6,397 nt of DNA from RGIG8775 sp045587785 (GTDB taxonomy: Bacteria > Bacillota > Clostridia > Oscillospirales > CAG-272), in contig JAZNDA010000057.1 in assembly GCA_045587785.1 (NCBI GenBank), forward strand, positions 1 to 6,397. The letters are read 5' to 3'. The translations under genes and the position numbers were made by a program. Below, piece by piece: positions 1-5,464 of this stretch; the first letter of the stretch is position 1, and every line of letters begins with the position of its first letter. The notes below the pieces were generated by a model that saw only the letters and a list, made by a program, of their open reading frames with translations, had not been told where the DNA came from and made no database searches.

Positions 1-26
1 ACATGGCTACGATCCGACTTCCCAAA

Positions 27-56
27 ACGGCGTTTCTTTTTGCAAAGAAACGCCGT
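27..56 (-). terminator. Rho-independent terminator closing the plsY operon
   Basis: A perfect stem-loop with 13-bp arms (ACGGCGTTTCTTT paired with AAAGAAACGCCGT) and a 4-nt loop lies 18 bp beyond the stop codon of the FolC-like gene. Read on the minus strand, the stem is followed by only three more T residues before GGG, so the T tract is short. Position and stem strength favour a terminator for the leftward four-gene operon. The arms are symmetrical, so it could also act on a gene beyond the left edge. Bases 1-26 show nothing else. Confidence 0.75.
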
Positions 57-74
57 GAAGTTATTATTTAAAAA

Positions 75-1229
75 TCAACCAAACAAAAACCGTGCGTCAA
101 GGGCACGCTTGATCTCCAAAAGAAACGGCTTGGTGCCGAGAATGATAAGGGGCGCGTCATGCGGCAAGGACAAGGCTTTTACAGCCTTTTTGACCGCCTT
201 TGCATCGATAGTCCGTATGCTTTTTATGCGACTGCCGAAAGTGTCTTGGCACGTTTTCTCAAGTCCCGTTTCCGAGAGCAGATCAAATCCCTCTCCGAAC
301 ATATGCGGAAGAGCCGCGATGGTTTTTTCAAGCGCATCGAGACGATGAGGGGTGTCGGCGGCGTCAAGCAGCCAAGCGGGGGACAGTGAGTATAGTCGGA
401 AGCTCTCAAAGCAATCCGTCTGTGCGAGTGCCATGTCGAGAGCCTTTCTGGTCACGTTCTTTTTTTGCCGTACCAGCGCGCGGTACGCCTCAATGACACA
501 GGCGGCGTTGCTTACGTGGTAAAGCGCGGGGGTGGGAAGCGTATAGGTGTCGCCATAGAGGGTAAAGGACAGCGTGTGTCCCGTCACCGATATGTCCCGA
601 AGGTCATGTTCCATGGGGATGTTGAATCTGGCGGCGGCATGGCTTCGTAAAAGATTATAGACAGGGAGCGTTTGCGGCGGTGATACCATCTCACACTCGG
701 CGTCAATTAGCTGTGGCACGCGTGCGGCAGTCGATCTGTCCGAGGAAGTGACCATGCAAAGGGAAGGTAGGGGGAGTGCCGATGCGGCAGAAAGCGCATT
801 TTCCTCATTCAGCACCACGATGGCAGTGCGACAGCCCTCATGCCAGAACCAATATAGGGCGGCGGCGAGCAGGATCTCCTCATATGAGGGGTCTTGTATT
901 CCGCAGTCTCTTGTCGCTTTCCATGCCGCGGTGATCGCATGAGCAAACGCCGCGTGGCTTACAGCTTGTCCGCCGATGAGCATAGACATGCGCGGCTCGG
1001 CTTGCTTTTTTAAAAAGACACAGCCGTTTTTGATACCGCTGTTGGTAAGCAATGCCGACAAAAGGGAAGCGGCGGTGGCTTTGCCCGCCTCGCCGAAAAT
1101 TTTTATAATATCAAGCGGCTTTTGCCCCTCGTTAAGAGCCAAAAGCAGACGGCGCGTGCGCTCGGCAGTCCCGTTTTCGGGGCGGTCGGGGAGTGACAGC
1201 AGATATTTGGATGCGTGGGTATCGTTCAT
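75..1229 (-). CDS. Diverged FolC/Mur-ligase-like protein, probable pseudoenzyme
   Basis: 384 residues. The layout resembles folylpolyglutamate synthase: an N-terminal helix region, a P-loop-like GEAGKAT at residues 46-52 (FolC norm GTNGKGS), a central domain containing YTLPTPALYHVSNA (about 229-242, matching the FolC strand and the HxxxNA region), and a C-terminal domain with LLDAADTP at 287-294 and LIILGTKPFLLEIKRAL at 361-377. Many family residues are gone: TSPH after the P-loop is replaced by FLKKQ, the EVGLGGxxDATN stretch by VLNEEN, the DH pair by SSDRS, and DGAHNP by DAADTP. At 384 residues it is shorter than the roughly 420 usual for FolC. The start overlaps the upstream methyltransferase stop in an ATGA (1226-1229) with no strong SD, which suggests translational coupling. 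It is the last gene of the operon. Established knowledge: FolC adds glutamate to folates using ATP. Inference: this copy has probably lost that reaction and kept the fold, perhaps with nucleotide binding. Family assignment is moderately sure; function is unknown. Confidence 0.68.
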   Translation of the reverse strand: MNDTHASKYLLSLPDRPENGTAERTRRLLLALNEGQKPLDIIKIFGEAGKATAASLLSALLTNSGIKNGCVFLKKQAEPRMSMLIGGQAVSHAAFAHAITAAWKATRDCGIQDPSYEEILLAAALYWFWHEGCRTAIVVLNEENALSAASALPLPSLCMVTSSDRSTAARVPQLIDAECEMVSPPQTLPVYNLLRSHAAARFNIPMEHDLRDISVTGHTLSFTLYGDTYTLPTPALYHVSNAACVIEAYRALVRQKKNVTRKALDMALAQTDCFESFRLYSLSPAWLLDAADTPHRLDALEKTIAALPHMFGEGFDLLSETGLEKTCQDTFGSRIKSIRTIDAKAVKKAVKALSLPHDAPLIILGTKPFLLEIKRALDARFLFG

Positions 1230-2398
1230 GGCGTCATGGTCTGTTCGCCCAGTAAAAAGGCACGTGCCGCAAGATATTCACGGTGCGCCAGTGCCATGGC
1301 GGCGGGGTTTGGCATCTTTCTGACCGCGCGGAGCAAAATGTTTTTTGGTGTCTCCTCGGGGTCGATCAGCTCGGCGGCGCACACCGCATAGCCGTGAGCC
1401 TCCAGCAGCTTTAAACGCAGTGCGTCGGTGGCGGCGTCACAAAGCTTTTGGCGGAGCATGGAATGCTCGGTCACAAAGGACAGCGGCGCACACTTTATTT
1501 TATGGTTCAGCTCATGGTGACAGCAAGGGGTGGACAAGATCACCTTTGTCTTCCACTCGATCGCCTTGTCTATGACGATGTCGGTGGCGGTGTCGCAGGC
1601 GTGGAGCGAGATGACAAGCTCGGGAAGATTTTCGGGCGTGAACGCCGTAATGTCGGTGCATACAAAGTGAAGCCCGTCAAAGCCCAGCATGGAGGCGACG
1701 TCGGCACAATATTCAATGACGTCGGGCTTGAGATCCACGCCGACCATCTCGGTCTTTCTGCCAAGGATGACCGAAAAATAGTGATAAGCGGCAAACGAAA
1801 GATAGCTCTTGCCGCAGCATAGGTCAGCGATATGCAAAGTGCCCTCTGTGGGGAGCTCGGGGAGAACGTCCCGTATCTGCTCGAGAAAGCGGTTGATCTG
1901 ACGGAATTTGGCGCGCTTGCGGTCAAGCACTCTGCCATTTTGGTCGCTGACGCCGAGCAGCTTTAAAAAGGGCTCATCGCCACCGAGAATATGCGATTTT
2001 TGGTTGTTGTTTCCGCGCACGGTGAGCGTCAAGTCCGAGGTGTCGCCCTCAAGTTTTTGGCGTAGTTTCTTGTCGCCCAGAAGCGTGACCTTGCCCGACT
2101 GTGAGCGCCTCAGCTCGCACTCGCCAACGGTGGTGAGCAGATTGATCTGCCCGTATGCCGACAAAAGGGCGATGAGGGCATCACGCTCGCTTGTGTTATA
2201 ATTTTTATGGATCGCCTTGTGATCGGTGAGAAAGCTTTCGGCTTGAAGCATAAGATTTCCGCCGATCATACGGGGGGTGAGAACGGTCTTGACCACAGCT
2301 TTATTGTGCGGCTTGGAAAACACCGCTTTTTTCAAGAGACTTTTTTCTGTGGCATCAAGCAAAAGCGCAAGCAGTGCAAGCTCGGGTGAGTTATCCAT
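1226..2398 (-). CDS. SAM-dependent methyltransferase, Methyltransf_32 (METTL25-like)
   Basis: 390 residues from the chosen start. A poorly characterised N-terminal domain (about 1-160) is followed by a basic linker (RKRAKFRQ near 160) and a class I methyltransferase fold. Motif I is ADLCCGKSY (191-199, D192 and G196-K197 for SAM). The acidic ribose-binding motif is VGVDLKP (219-225). A family-specific LHACDTATD lies at 265-273 and PCCHHEL at 291-297. The DxCxGK, HACDTATD and PCCHxEL set is typical of PF13679 proteins. The substrate is not evident; paired cysteines and histidines could bind metal or form the active site. Start choice: an in-frame ATG at 2413 has no SD, whereas the ATG at 2398 has AAGGA with a 7-nt spacer. 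The gene follows plsY by 17 bp and overlaps the FolC-like gene by 4 bp, so it is internal to the operon. The enzyme class is confident, the biological target is not known. Confidence 0.87.
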   Translation of the reverse strand: MDNSPELALLALLLDATEKSLLKKAVFSKPHNKAVVKTVLTPRMIGGNLMLQAESFLTDHKAIHKNYNTSERDALIALLSAYGQINLLTTVGECELRRSQSGKVTLLGDKKLRQKLEGDTSDLTLTVRGNNNQKSHILGGDEPFLKLLGVSDQNGRVLDRKRAKFRQINRFLEQIRDVLPELPTEGTLHIADLCCGKSYLSFAAYHYFSVILGRKTEMVGVDLKPDVIEYCADVASMLGFDGLHFVCTDITAFTPENLPELVISLHACDTATDIVIDKAIEWKTKVILSTPCCHHELNHKIKCAPLSFVTEHSMLRQKLCDAATDALRLKLLEAHGYAVCAAELIDPEETPKNILLRAVRKMPNPAAMALAHREYLAARAFLLGEQTMTP

Positions 2399-2405
2399 GT
2401 CGGTT

Positions 2406-2410
2406 TCCTT
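2406..2410 (-). promoter_or_regulatory. Ribosome binding site deciding the methyltransferase start
   Basis: AAGGA on the minus strand sits 7 nt before the ATG at 2398. The alternative ATG at 2413 is preceded by an A/T-rich run with no SD and lies only 2 nt past the plsY stop. The site therefore supports the shorter 390-residue product. Confidence 0.75.
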
Positions 2411-2415
2411 CATTT

Positions 2416-3192
2416 TTATTTTTTGTCTCCGTTCTCCACGGGGGTCTTGTTCTTTTTGCCAAAGGAGATCTTGGACTCCTTGCCCGCAAGAAGGCGTTTT
2501 ATGTTGGTGCGGTGCATAAAGATGACCAAAAATGCGGCAATGACGGAAGCAAGCGTAAACCAGCCCATGGGGTAGTTGGTATCCAGACGATTAAGCAAAA
2601 TGGGGAACATCAGTGCGCCGATGATCGAACCGAGCGACACAAAGCGCGTGCCTGCCACGATGATCACAAAGATGACAAAAAGAACGGCAAAGATCAATGG
2701 ACGGGTAACCAGCATCACCATGGCATAGGTGGCAACACCCTTGCCGCCCTTGAAGCGGTAGAAGCAGGGGAAGATGTGTCCGAGAATGACAAACAGTGCG
2801 GCGATGGCAATGCCGTCCACGGGGGTGTTGGTGACGTAAGCGCCGTCTATGGTGGTGCCTGCCATGGGGTTGAGCAACAGCGCGCCCACAAGCACAGAGA
2901 GTGCACCTTTGAGCATGTCGCCTACCAGTGTGAGCGCTGCCATGCCCTTGCCGTACGTGCGAAGCATATTGGTAGAACCTGCGTTTCCACTGCCGTGATT
3001 ACGGATGTCATCATGGTAAAACAGTCCTGAAAAGAGAATGCCGAAATTTAAGCTTCCGAGCAGATACGGGATCACGATGGCAAGAAGAACGCAAATGATC
3101 AAGGAAAGCTCCGCGGAAAGCGACAGCTTATTTATCAATGCGTGATACAGATCGTTTTTAAAATACAGTGGGCAAAAGCTGAAAGGTGACAT
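2416..3192 (-). CDS. plsY: Glycerol-3-phosphate acyltransferase PlsY (acyl-phosphate dependent)
   Basis: 258 residues, a polytopic membrane protein. Established role: PlsY transfers an acyl chain from acyl-phosphate (made by PlsX) to sn-glycerol-3-phosphate, giving lysophosphatidate, the first committed membrane step of phospholipid synthesis in most Gram-positives. Seen here: a first membrane segment near 29-57 ending in LLGSLNFGILFSGLF; motif 1 GSGNAGSTN at 67-75 with R78; motif 2 RFKGGKGVAT at 146-155, a phosphate-binding glycine-rich loop; motif 3 HRTNIKRLL at 227-235. Further hydrophobic segments lie near 85-107, 126-142, 156-180, 185-200 and 210-226. It is longer than the roughly 200 residues usual for the family: an N-terminal extension of about 28 residues, a 20-residue insert near 107-127, and a basic C-terminal tail (236-258, KESKISFGKKNK). 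Start: the ATG at 3192 has AAGGAG with a 6-nt spacer; an in-frame ATG at 3246 would overlap the previous gene and lacks this support. It is gene two of the operon, 13 bp after the DUF3006-like gene. Confidence 0.95.
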   Translation of the reverse strand: MSPFSFCPLYFKNDLYHALINKLSLSAELSLIICVLLAIVIPYLLGSLNFGILFSGLFYHDDIRNHGSGNAGSTNMLRTYGKGMAALTLVGDMLKGALSVLVGALLLNPMAGTTIDGAYVTNTPVDGIAIAALFVILGHIFPCFYRFKGGKGVATYAMVMLVTRPLIFAVLFVIFVIIVAGTRFVSLGSIIGALMFPILLNRLDTNYPMGWFTLASVIAAFLVIFMHRTNIKRLLAGKESKISFGKKNKTPVENGDKK

Positions 3193-3198
3193 TGTAAG

Positions 3199-3204
3199 CT
3201 CCTT
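3199..3204 (-). promoter_or_regulatory. Ribosome binding site deciding the plsY start
   Basis: AAGGAG on the minus strand, 6 nt before the ATG at 3192 and directly after the stop codon of the upstream small gene. It rules out the longer reading frame that starts at 3246. Confidence 0.85.
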
Positions 3205-3205
3205 T

Positions 3206-3448
3206 TTATTGTTTTTTGGTCGGTTTGCGTGCAAAAAGCGCGTCAAGACGGCTCTTGTTTTGCTTTTTTACAAGGGCGGTCTGTTCTTCTAAAAAGCGAA
3301 CGCCGCATGGAAGTCCGTCCACAAGCTCGGCTTCAAACAGCGAGCCGCTTTGGAGTGGGACGAGAGAGACGGGAAATTCGTATTTTTTCTGATCCTCGTC
3401 ATAGCAAACGGCAATGCCGTCTTCTATTCGGTCAAGCGAAAAAATCAT
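3206..3448 (-). CDS. Small DUF3006-like protein
   Basis: 80 residues from the ATG at 3448, beginning MIFSLDRIEDGIAVCYDEDQ. The opening pattern (hydrophobic strand, LDRIEDGIAV, acidic turn, KKYEFPVSLVP) resembles DUF3006, a family of small proteins of about 70-90 residues with a predicted beta-rich N-terminal half. Residues 34-53 (GSLFEAELVDGLPCGVRFLE) fit the following strand pair. The tail from 61 is charged and basic (KKQNKSRLDALFARKPTKKQ). No signal peptide or membrane segment is seen. Function is unknown in the family. It is the first gene of the operon, downstream of the promoter at 3489-3517. An upstream in-frame ATG at 3469 would add MGGICLK through a run of seven G; its AAGGA lies only 2 nt away, too close. 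For 3448 the G run about 12 nt upstream is the only SD-like element, so the start is less certain than the gene itself. Confidence 0.78.
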   Translation of the reverse strand: MIFSLDRIEDGIAVCYDEDQKKYEFPVSLVPLQSGSLFEAELVDGLPCGVRFLEEQTALVKKQNKSRLDALFARKPTKKQ

Positions 3449-3488
3449 TTTCAAGCATATCCCCCCCATTTTCCTTTTTATTGTAATA

Positions 3489-3517
3489 AGTATATCATAT
3501 TATATCGGATTTTTCAA
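3489..3517 (-). promoter_or_regulatory. Sigma-A-type promoter for the DUF3006-plsY-methyltransferase-folC-like operon
   Basis: On the minus strand, TTGAAA (3512-3517) and TATACT (3489-3494) are separated by 17 bp, with TG one base before the -10 (extended -10). The predicted start is near 3482, giving a leader of about 34 nt to the ATG at 3448. An overlapping TATAAT lies within the spacer. Confidence 0.8.
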
Positions 3518-3522
3518 GGCGT

Positions 3523-3539
3523 TTTGCGCGATTCGCAAA
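3523..3539. promoter_or_regulatory. Candidate operator between the divergent promoters
   Basis: Inverted repeat TTTGCG, 5-nt spacer, CGCAAA. Its centre (3531) coincides exactly with the midpoint between the two -35 boxes (3517 and 3545). Six-bp arms are short and can occur by chance. The placement makes it a reasonable binding site for a regulator acting on both promoters; no regulator gene is in the window. Confidence 0.35.
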
Positions 3540-3544
3540 TAAAT

Positions 3545-3573
3545 TTGACAAACGGGGGAAAATATGGTACAAT
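3545..3573 (+). promoter_or_regulatory. Strong sigma-A promoter for galT
   Basis: TTGACA (3545-3550), a 17-bp spacer and TACAAT (3568-3573), with TG one base before the -10 (extended -10). The predicted transcription start is near 3580. The first ATG of the galT reading frame (3564) lies between the two boxes and so would not be on this transcript. Confidence 0.87.
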
Positions 3574-3607
3574 ATGAAACGATCTTTGATGACATGAAAA
3601 AGATTTT

Positions 3608-3613
3608 GGAGGG
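3608..3613 (+). promoter_or_regulatory. Ribosome binding site supporting the galT start at 3624
   Basis: GGAGGG, 10 nt before the ATG at 3624. It is the first good SD downstream of the predicted transcription start. The ATG at 3594 has no SD. Confidence 0.7.
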
Positions 3614-3623
3614 TAGCTTTTCT

Positions 3624-5123
3624 ATGGAAAAGGTTTATAATCATATTTGCGATCTGTTGGATTATGCTCTTGAGCGCGGTATTTTGGAAAAAGAAGATCT
3701 TGTCTATGCGCGCAACGGGCTTCTTGGGTGTCTTGCACTGTCGGATTTTGCGCCGACGGAGCACAAGCGCGAGGAGAACCTTGAGGTCATACTTGCCTCG
3801 CTTTTGGACTATGCCGCACAGAAGGGTCTTTTGGAAGAAAACAGCGTGGTGTTCCGCGATCTGTTTGACACCTCGCTGATGGCGGTGCTCATGCCGCGCC
3901 CCTCGGAGGTCATTCGCCGTTTCGGTGCGCTGTATGCCGTCTCGCCCACAGAGGCGACAGACTGGTTTTATAAGCTGATGTGCGACAGTGACTATATCCG
4001 CCGCTACCGCGTGAGCAAGGACGTACGCTGGAGCATCCCCTCGGAGTACGGCGAGATCGATATCTCCATCAATCTCTCCAAGCCCGAGAAGGACCCCAAA
4101 GCCATTGCCGCCGCAAAGCTGTTGCCGCAGAGCGGATATCCGCAGTGTGCGCTCTGCCACGAAAATGAGGGCTATGCAGGTAACGCCAGACAGGCGGCGA
4201 GAGGAACGCTCAGACAAATTCCTATCACCATGGCAGGAAAGCCTTGGTATTTGCAGTATTCGCCGTACGTGTACTACAACGAGCATTGCATTGCGCTGTC
4301 GGCAGAGCATACACCCATGAAGGTGGATAGGTCCACCTTTGTCAAGATCCTTGATTTTGTGGAGACCTTCCCCCATTATTTCCTTGGCTCCAATGCCGAC
4401 CTGCCCATTGTGGGAGGTTCCATCCTCTCGCACGATCACATGCAGGGCGGACATTACACCTTTGCCATGGAGCGCGCGCCCATTGAGACACCTCTCAGCT
4501 TTGTCGGCTTTGAGGGCGTGGAGGCAGGCATCGTCAAGTGGCCGATGTCGGTCATCCGTTTGCGCCATGAGGACAAGCAAACACTTGTGGAGCTTGCCGA
4601 CAAAATTCTCACGGCGTGGCGCGGCTACAGCGATGAGGATGCGTTTATCTTTGCCCAGACGGATGGGGAGCCGCACAATACCGTTACGCCGATCGCCAGA
4701 GTGAAAGAGGGACGATTTGAGCTGGACTTGGTTCTGAGAAATAATATCACCACCGACGAGCATCCGCTGGGCGTATATCATCCCCATGCCGAGCTTCATA
4801 ATATCAAGAAGGAAAATATCGGTCTGATCGAGGTGATGGGACTTGCGGTTTTGCCTGCGCGCCTGAAGAATGAGATGGAATTGCTTGCCGATGCCATTTT
4901 GACGCATAAGGATATCAGAGCCATTCCCGAGATCGAGAAGCATGCGGCGTGGTTTGAGGCGTTCCGCGAGGAATATGCGTTCACGGCAAAGACCGTGGAT
5001 AGCATTCTCAAGCGTCAGATCGGTAAGACCTTTGTGAAGGTGCTGGAGGACGCAGGCGTGTATAAGAGAGACGAGAAGGGACGGGAAGCATTTTTGCGTT
5101 TCGTCGCCAAGGTAAACGAATAA
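3624..5123 (+). CDS. galT: Class II galactose-1-phosphate uridylyltransferase
   Basis: 499 residues from the start at 3624. Established role: exchanges UMP between UDP-glucose and galactose-1-phosphate, giving UDP-galactose and glucose-1-phosphate in the Leloir pathway, in the cytoplasm. Seen here: the N-terminus MEKVYNHICDLLDYALERG, typical of Firmicutes GalT; CALCHENEGYAG at 175-186 with a CxxC-type pair; the nucleotidyl-transfer motif SHDHMQGGHY at 269-278, whose histidines correspond to the HxHxQ uridylylated site (class II uses HDHMQ rather than HPHPQ); and GVYHPHAELHNIKKENIG at 383-400 in the C-terminal domain. Length fits class II (about 490-510) rather than class I (about 350). Start choice: the frame is open from 3564, but that ATG lies within the promoter; 3624 follows GGAGGG and gives the usual family N-terminus. 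It is transcribed alone, divergently from the plsY operon, and ends before the terminator at 5291-5320. No galK or galE is adjacent in the window, which is unusual for a Leloir gene. Confidence 0.95.
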   Translation: MEKVYNHICDLLDYALERGILEKEDLVYARNGLLGCLALSDFAPTEHKREENLEVILASLLDYAAQKGLLEENSVVFRDLFDTSLMAVLMPRPSEVIRRFGALYAVSPTEATDWFYKLMCDSDYIRRYRVSKDVRWSIPSEYGEIDISINLSKPEKDPKAIAAAKLLPQSGYPQCALCHENEGYAGNARQAARGTLRQIPITMAGKPWYLQYSPYVYYNEHCIALSAEHTPMKVDRSTFVKILDFVETFPHYFLGSNADLPIVGGSILSHDHMQGGHYTFAMERAPIETPLSFVGFEGVEAGIVKWPMSVIRLRHEDKQTLVELADKILTAWRGYSDEDAFIFAQTDGEPHNTVTPIARVKEGRFELDLVLRNNITTDEHPLGVYHPHAELHNIKKENIGLIEVMGLAVLPARLKNEMELLADAILTHKDIRAIPEIEKHAAWFEAFREEYAFTAKTVDSILKRQIGKTFVKVLEDAGVYKRDEKGREAFLRFVAKVNE

Positions 5124-5153
5124 ATATTTGACCCGAACTGTACGGCGCGTTTG

Positions 5154-5252
5154 CCGCAAGGTTTGGGCCAAGCCTTTTTAAAGGCTTGCGGTCTCCAAAG
5201 GCAGAGCCTTTGGTCGGGCTCGCAAGCGCGAAATCCTTCGCGGCGCGATCGC
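5154..5252. repeat. Hairpin-rich intergenic element, probable dispersed repeat
   Basis: Non-coding stretch after galT with several inverted repeats in a row. Hairpin 1 is CAAGCCTTT/AAAGGCTTG at 5169-5188 (9-bp arms, 2-nt loop). Hairpin 2 is CCAAAGGC/GCCTTTGG at 5195-5213 (3-nt loop). Hairpin 3 is CGCGAA/TTCGCG at 5227-5242. A GCGATCGC palindrome follows at 5245-5252. CCGCAAG at 5154-5160 can also pair with CTTGCGG at 5185-5191, and the GCCTTT/AAAGGC units of hairpins 1 and 2 can pair with each other, so alternative folds compete. No T tract follows these stems, so they are not ordinary terminators. The dense symmetry suggests a REP/BIME-like dispersed element; copies elsewhere cannot be seen from one window. 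Confidence 0.55.
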
Positions 5253-5259
5253 AGTGATG

Positions 5260-5287
5260 TGATGTGTTCCGCATGCGGAACACATCA
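5260..5287. repeat. Perfect 28-bp palindrome
   Basis: Each half is TGATGTGTTCCGCA read toward the centre, and the two halves are exactly complementary with no interruption. It lies 3 bp before the bidirectional terminator and lacks a T tract on either side, so it is not itself a terminator. It could be the end of the neighbouring repeat element, a dimeric protein site, or an extra RNA stem protecting the galT 3' end. Confidence 0.8.
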
Positions 5288-5290
5288 TTG

Positions 5291-5320
5291 AAAAAAGCAC
5301 TGCTTTCGCAGTGCTTTTTT
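5291..5320. terminator. Bidirectional Rho-independent terminator between galT and tRNA-Arg
   Basis: Symmetrical stem: six A, GCACTGC, a TTTC loop, GCAGTGC, six T. Read in either direction it gives a 7-bp GC-containing stem followed by a T tract. It ends galT transcripts from the left and tRNA transcripts, with any readthrough from the gene at 5465-6163, from the right. The tRNA CCA end is 1 bp away. Confidence 0.93.
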
Positions 5321-5321
5321 C

Positions 5322-5398
5322 TGGCCTGCCCGAGCGGATTCGAACCGCTGGCCTTCAGAGTCGGAGTCTGACGCGCTATCCAGCTGTGCCACGGGCAG
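5322..5398 (-). tRNA. tRNA-Arg, anticodon CCG
   Basis: 77 nt including an encoded CCA. The acceptor stem CTGCCCG/CGGGCAG pairs fully. The anticodon stem is TCAGA/TCTGA around the loop CTCCGAC, giving anticodon CCG (codon CGG). The T arm is AGCGG-TTCGAAT-CCGCT. The variable loop AGGCC is 5 nt. The discriminator is G. A20 and C35 fit bacterial arginine identity. The D stem GCAC/GCGC has one A-C mismatch at positions 12-23; otherwise the cloverleaf is complete. It has its own promoter at 5412-5440 and ends at the bidirectional terminator. Confidence 0.96.
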
Positions 5399-5411
5399 AT
5401 GTTACTCTGCT

Positions 5412-5440
5412 ATTATAGCACAAAATTTGGGGAATGTAAA
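5412..5440 (-). promoter_or_regulatory. Promoter of tRNA-Arg
   Basis: On the minus strand, TTTACA (5435-5440), a 17-bp spacer and TATAAT (5412-5417), with TG one base before the -10. The predicted start near 5405 leaves only about 7 nt before the mature tRNA 5' end. The stretch between this promoter and the gene at 5465 holds no hairpin terminator. Confidence 0.85.
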
Positions 5441-5464
5441 GCGCCTTTTGTCAAAATTTCTTTT

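Noticed and set aside
1448..1938. Overlapping frames on both strands within the methyltransferase gene (1448-1822 plus, 1570-1938 minus)
   Set aside because: They overlie the conserved methyltransferase motifs in other frames and have no start signals.
2374..3030. 218-codon plus-strand frame opposite plsY
   Set aside because: Antisense to clear PlsY motifs, with H, K, D and G-rich composition and no recognisable domain.
3574..3623. Possible riboswitch or attenuator in the galT leader
   Set aside because: The predicted leader is only about 44 nt with no stable stem.
3495..5171. 558-codon open frame on the minus strand opposite galT, longer than galT itself
   Set aside because: It is a codon-bias shadow: it covers galT fully, runs through both divergent promoters, has no SD, shows no known motif and is rich in R, H and L with low-complexity composition.
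5008..5283. 91-codon minus-strand frame over the galT 3' end and the hairpin cluster
   Set aside because: It reads through inverted repeats and the galT C-terminus, lacks an SD and starts inside the palindrome. Likely an artefact of the repeat element.
5421..5459. Direct repeat CAAAATTT at 5421-5428 and 5452-5459, with a TTGACA on the minus strand between tRNA and EEP gene
   Set aside because: Eight A/T-rich bases are expected by chance, and the TTGACA is 31 bp from the -10, too far; TTTACA at 17 bp is the better -35.
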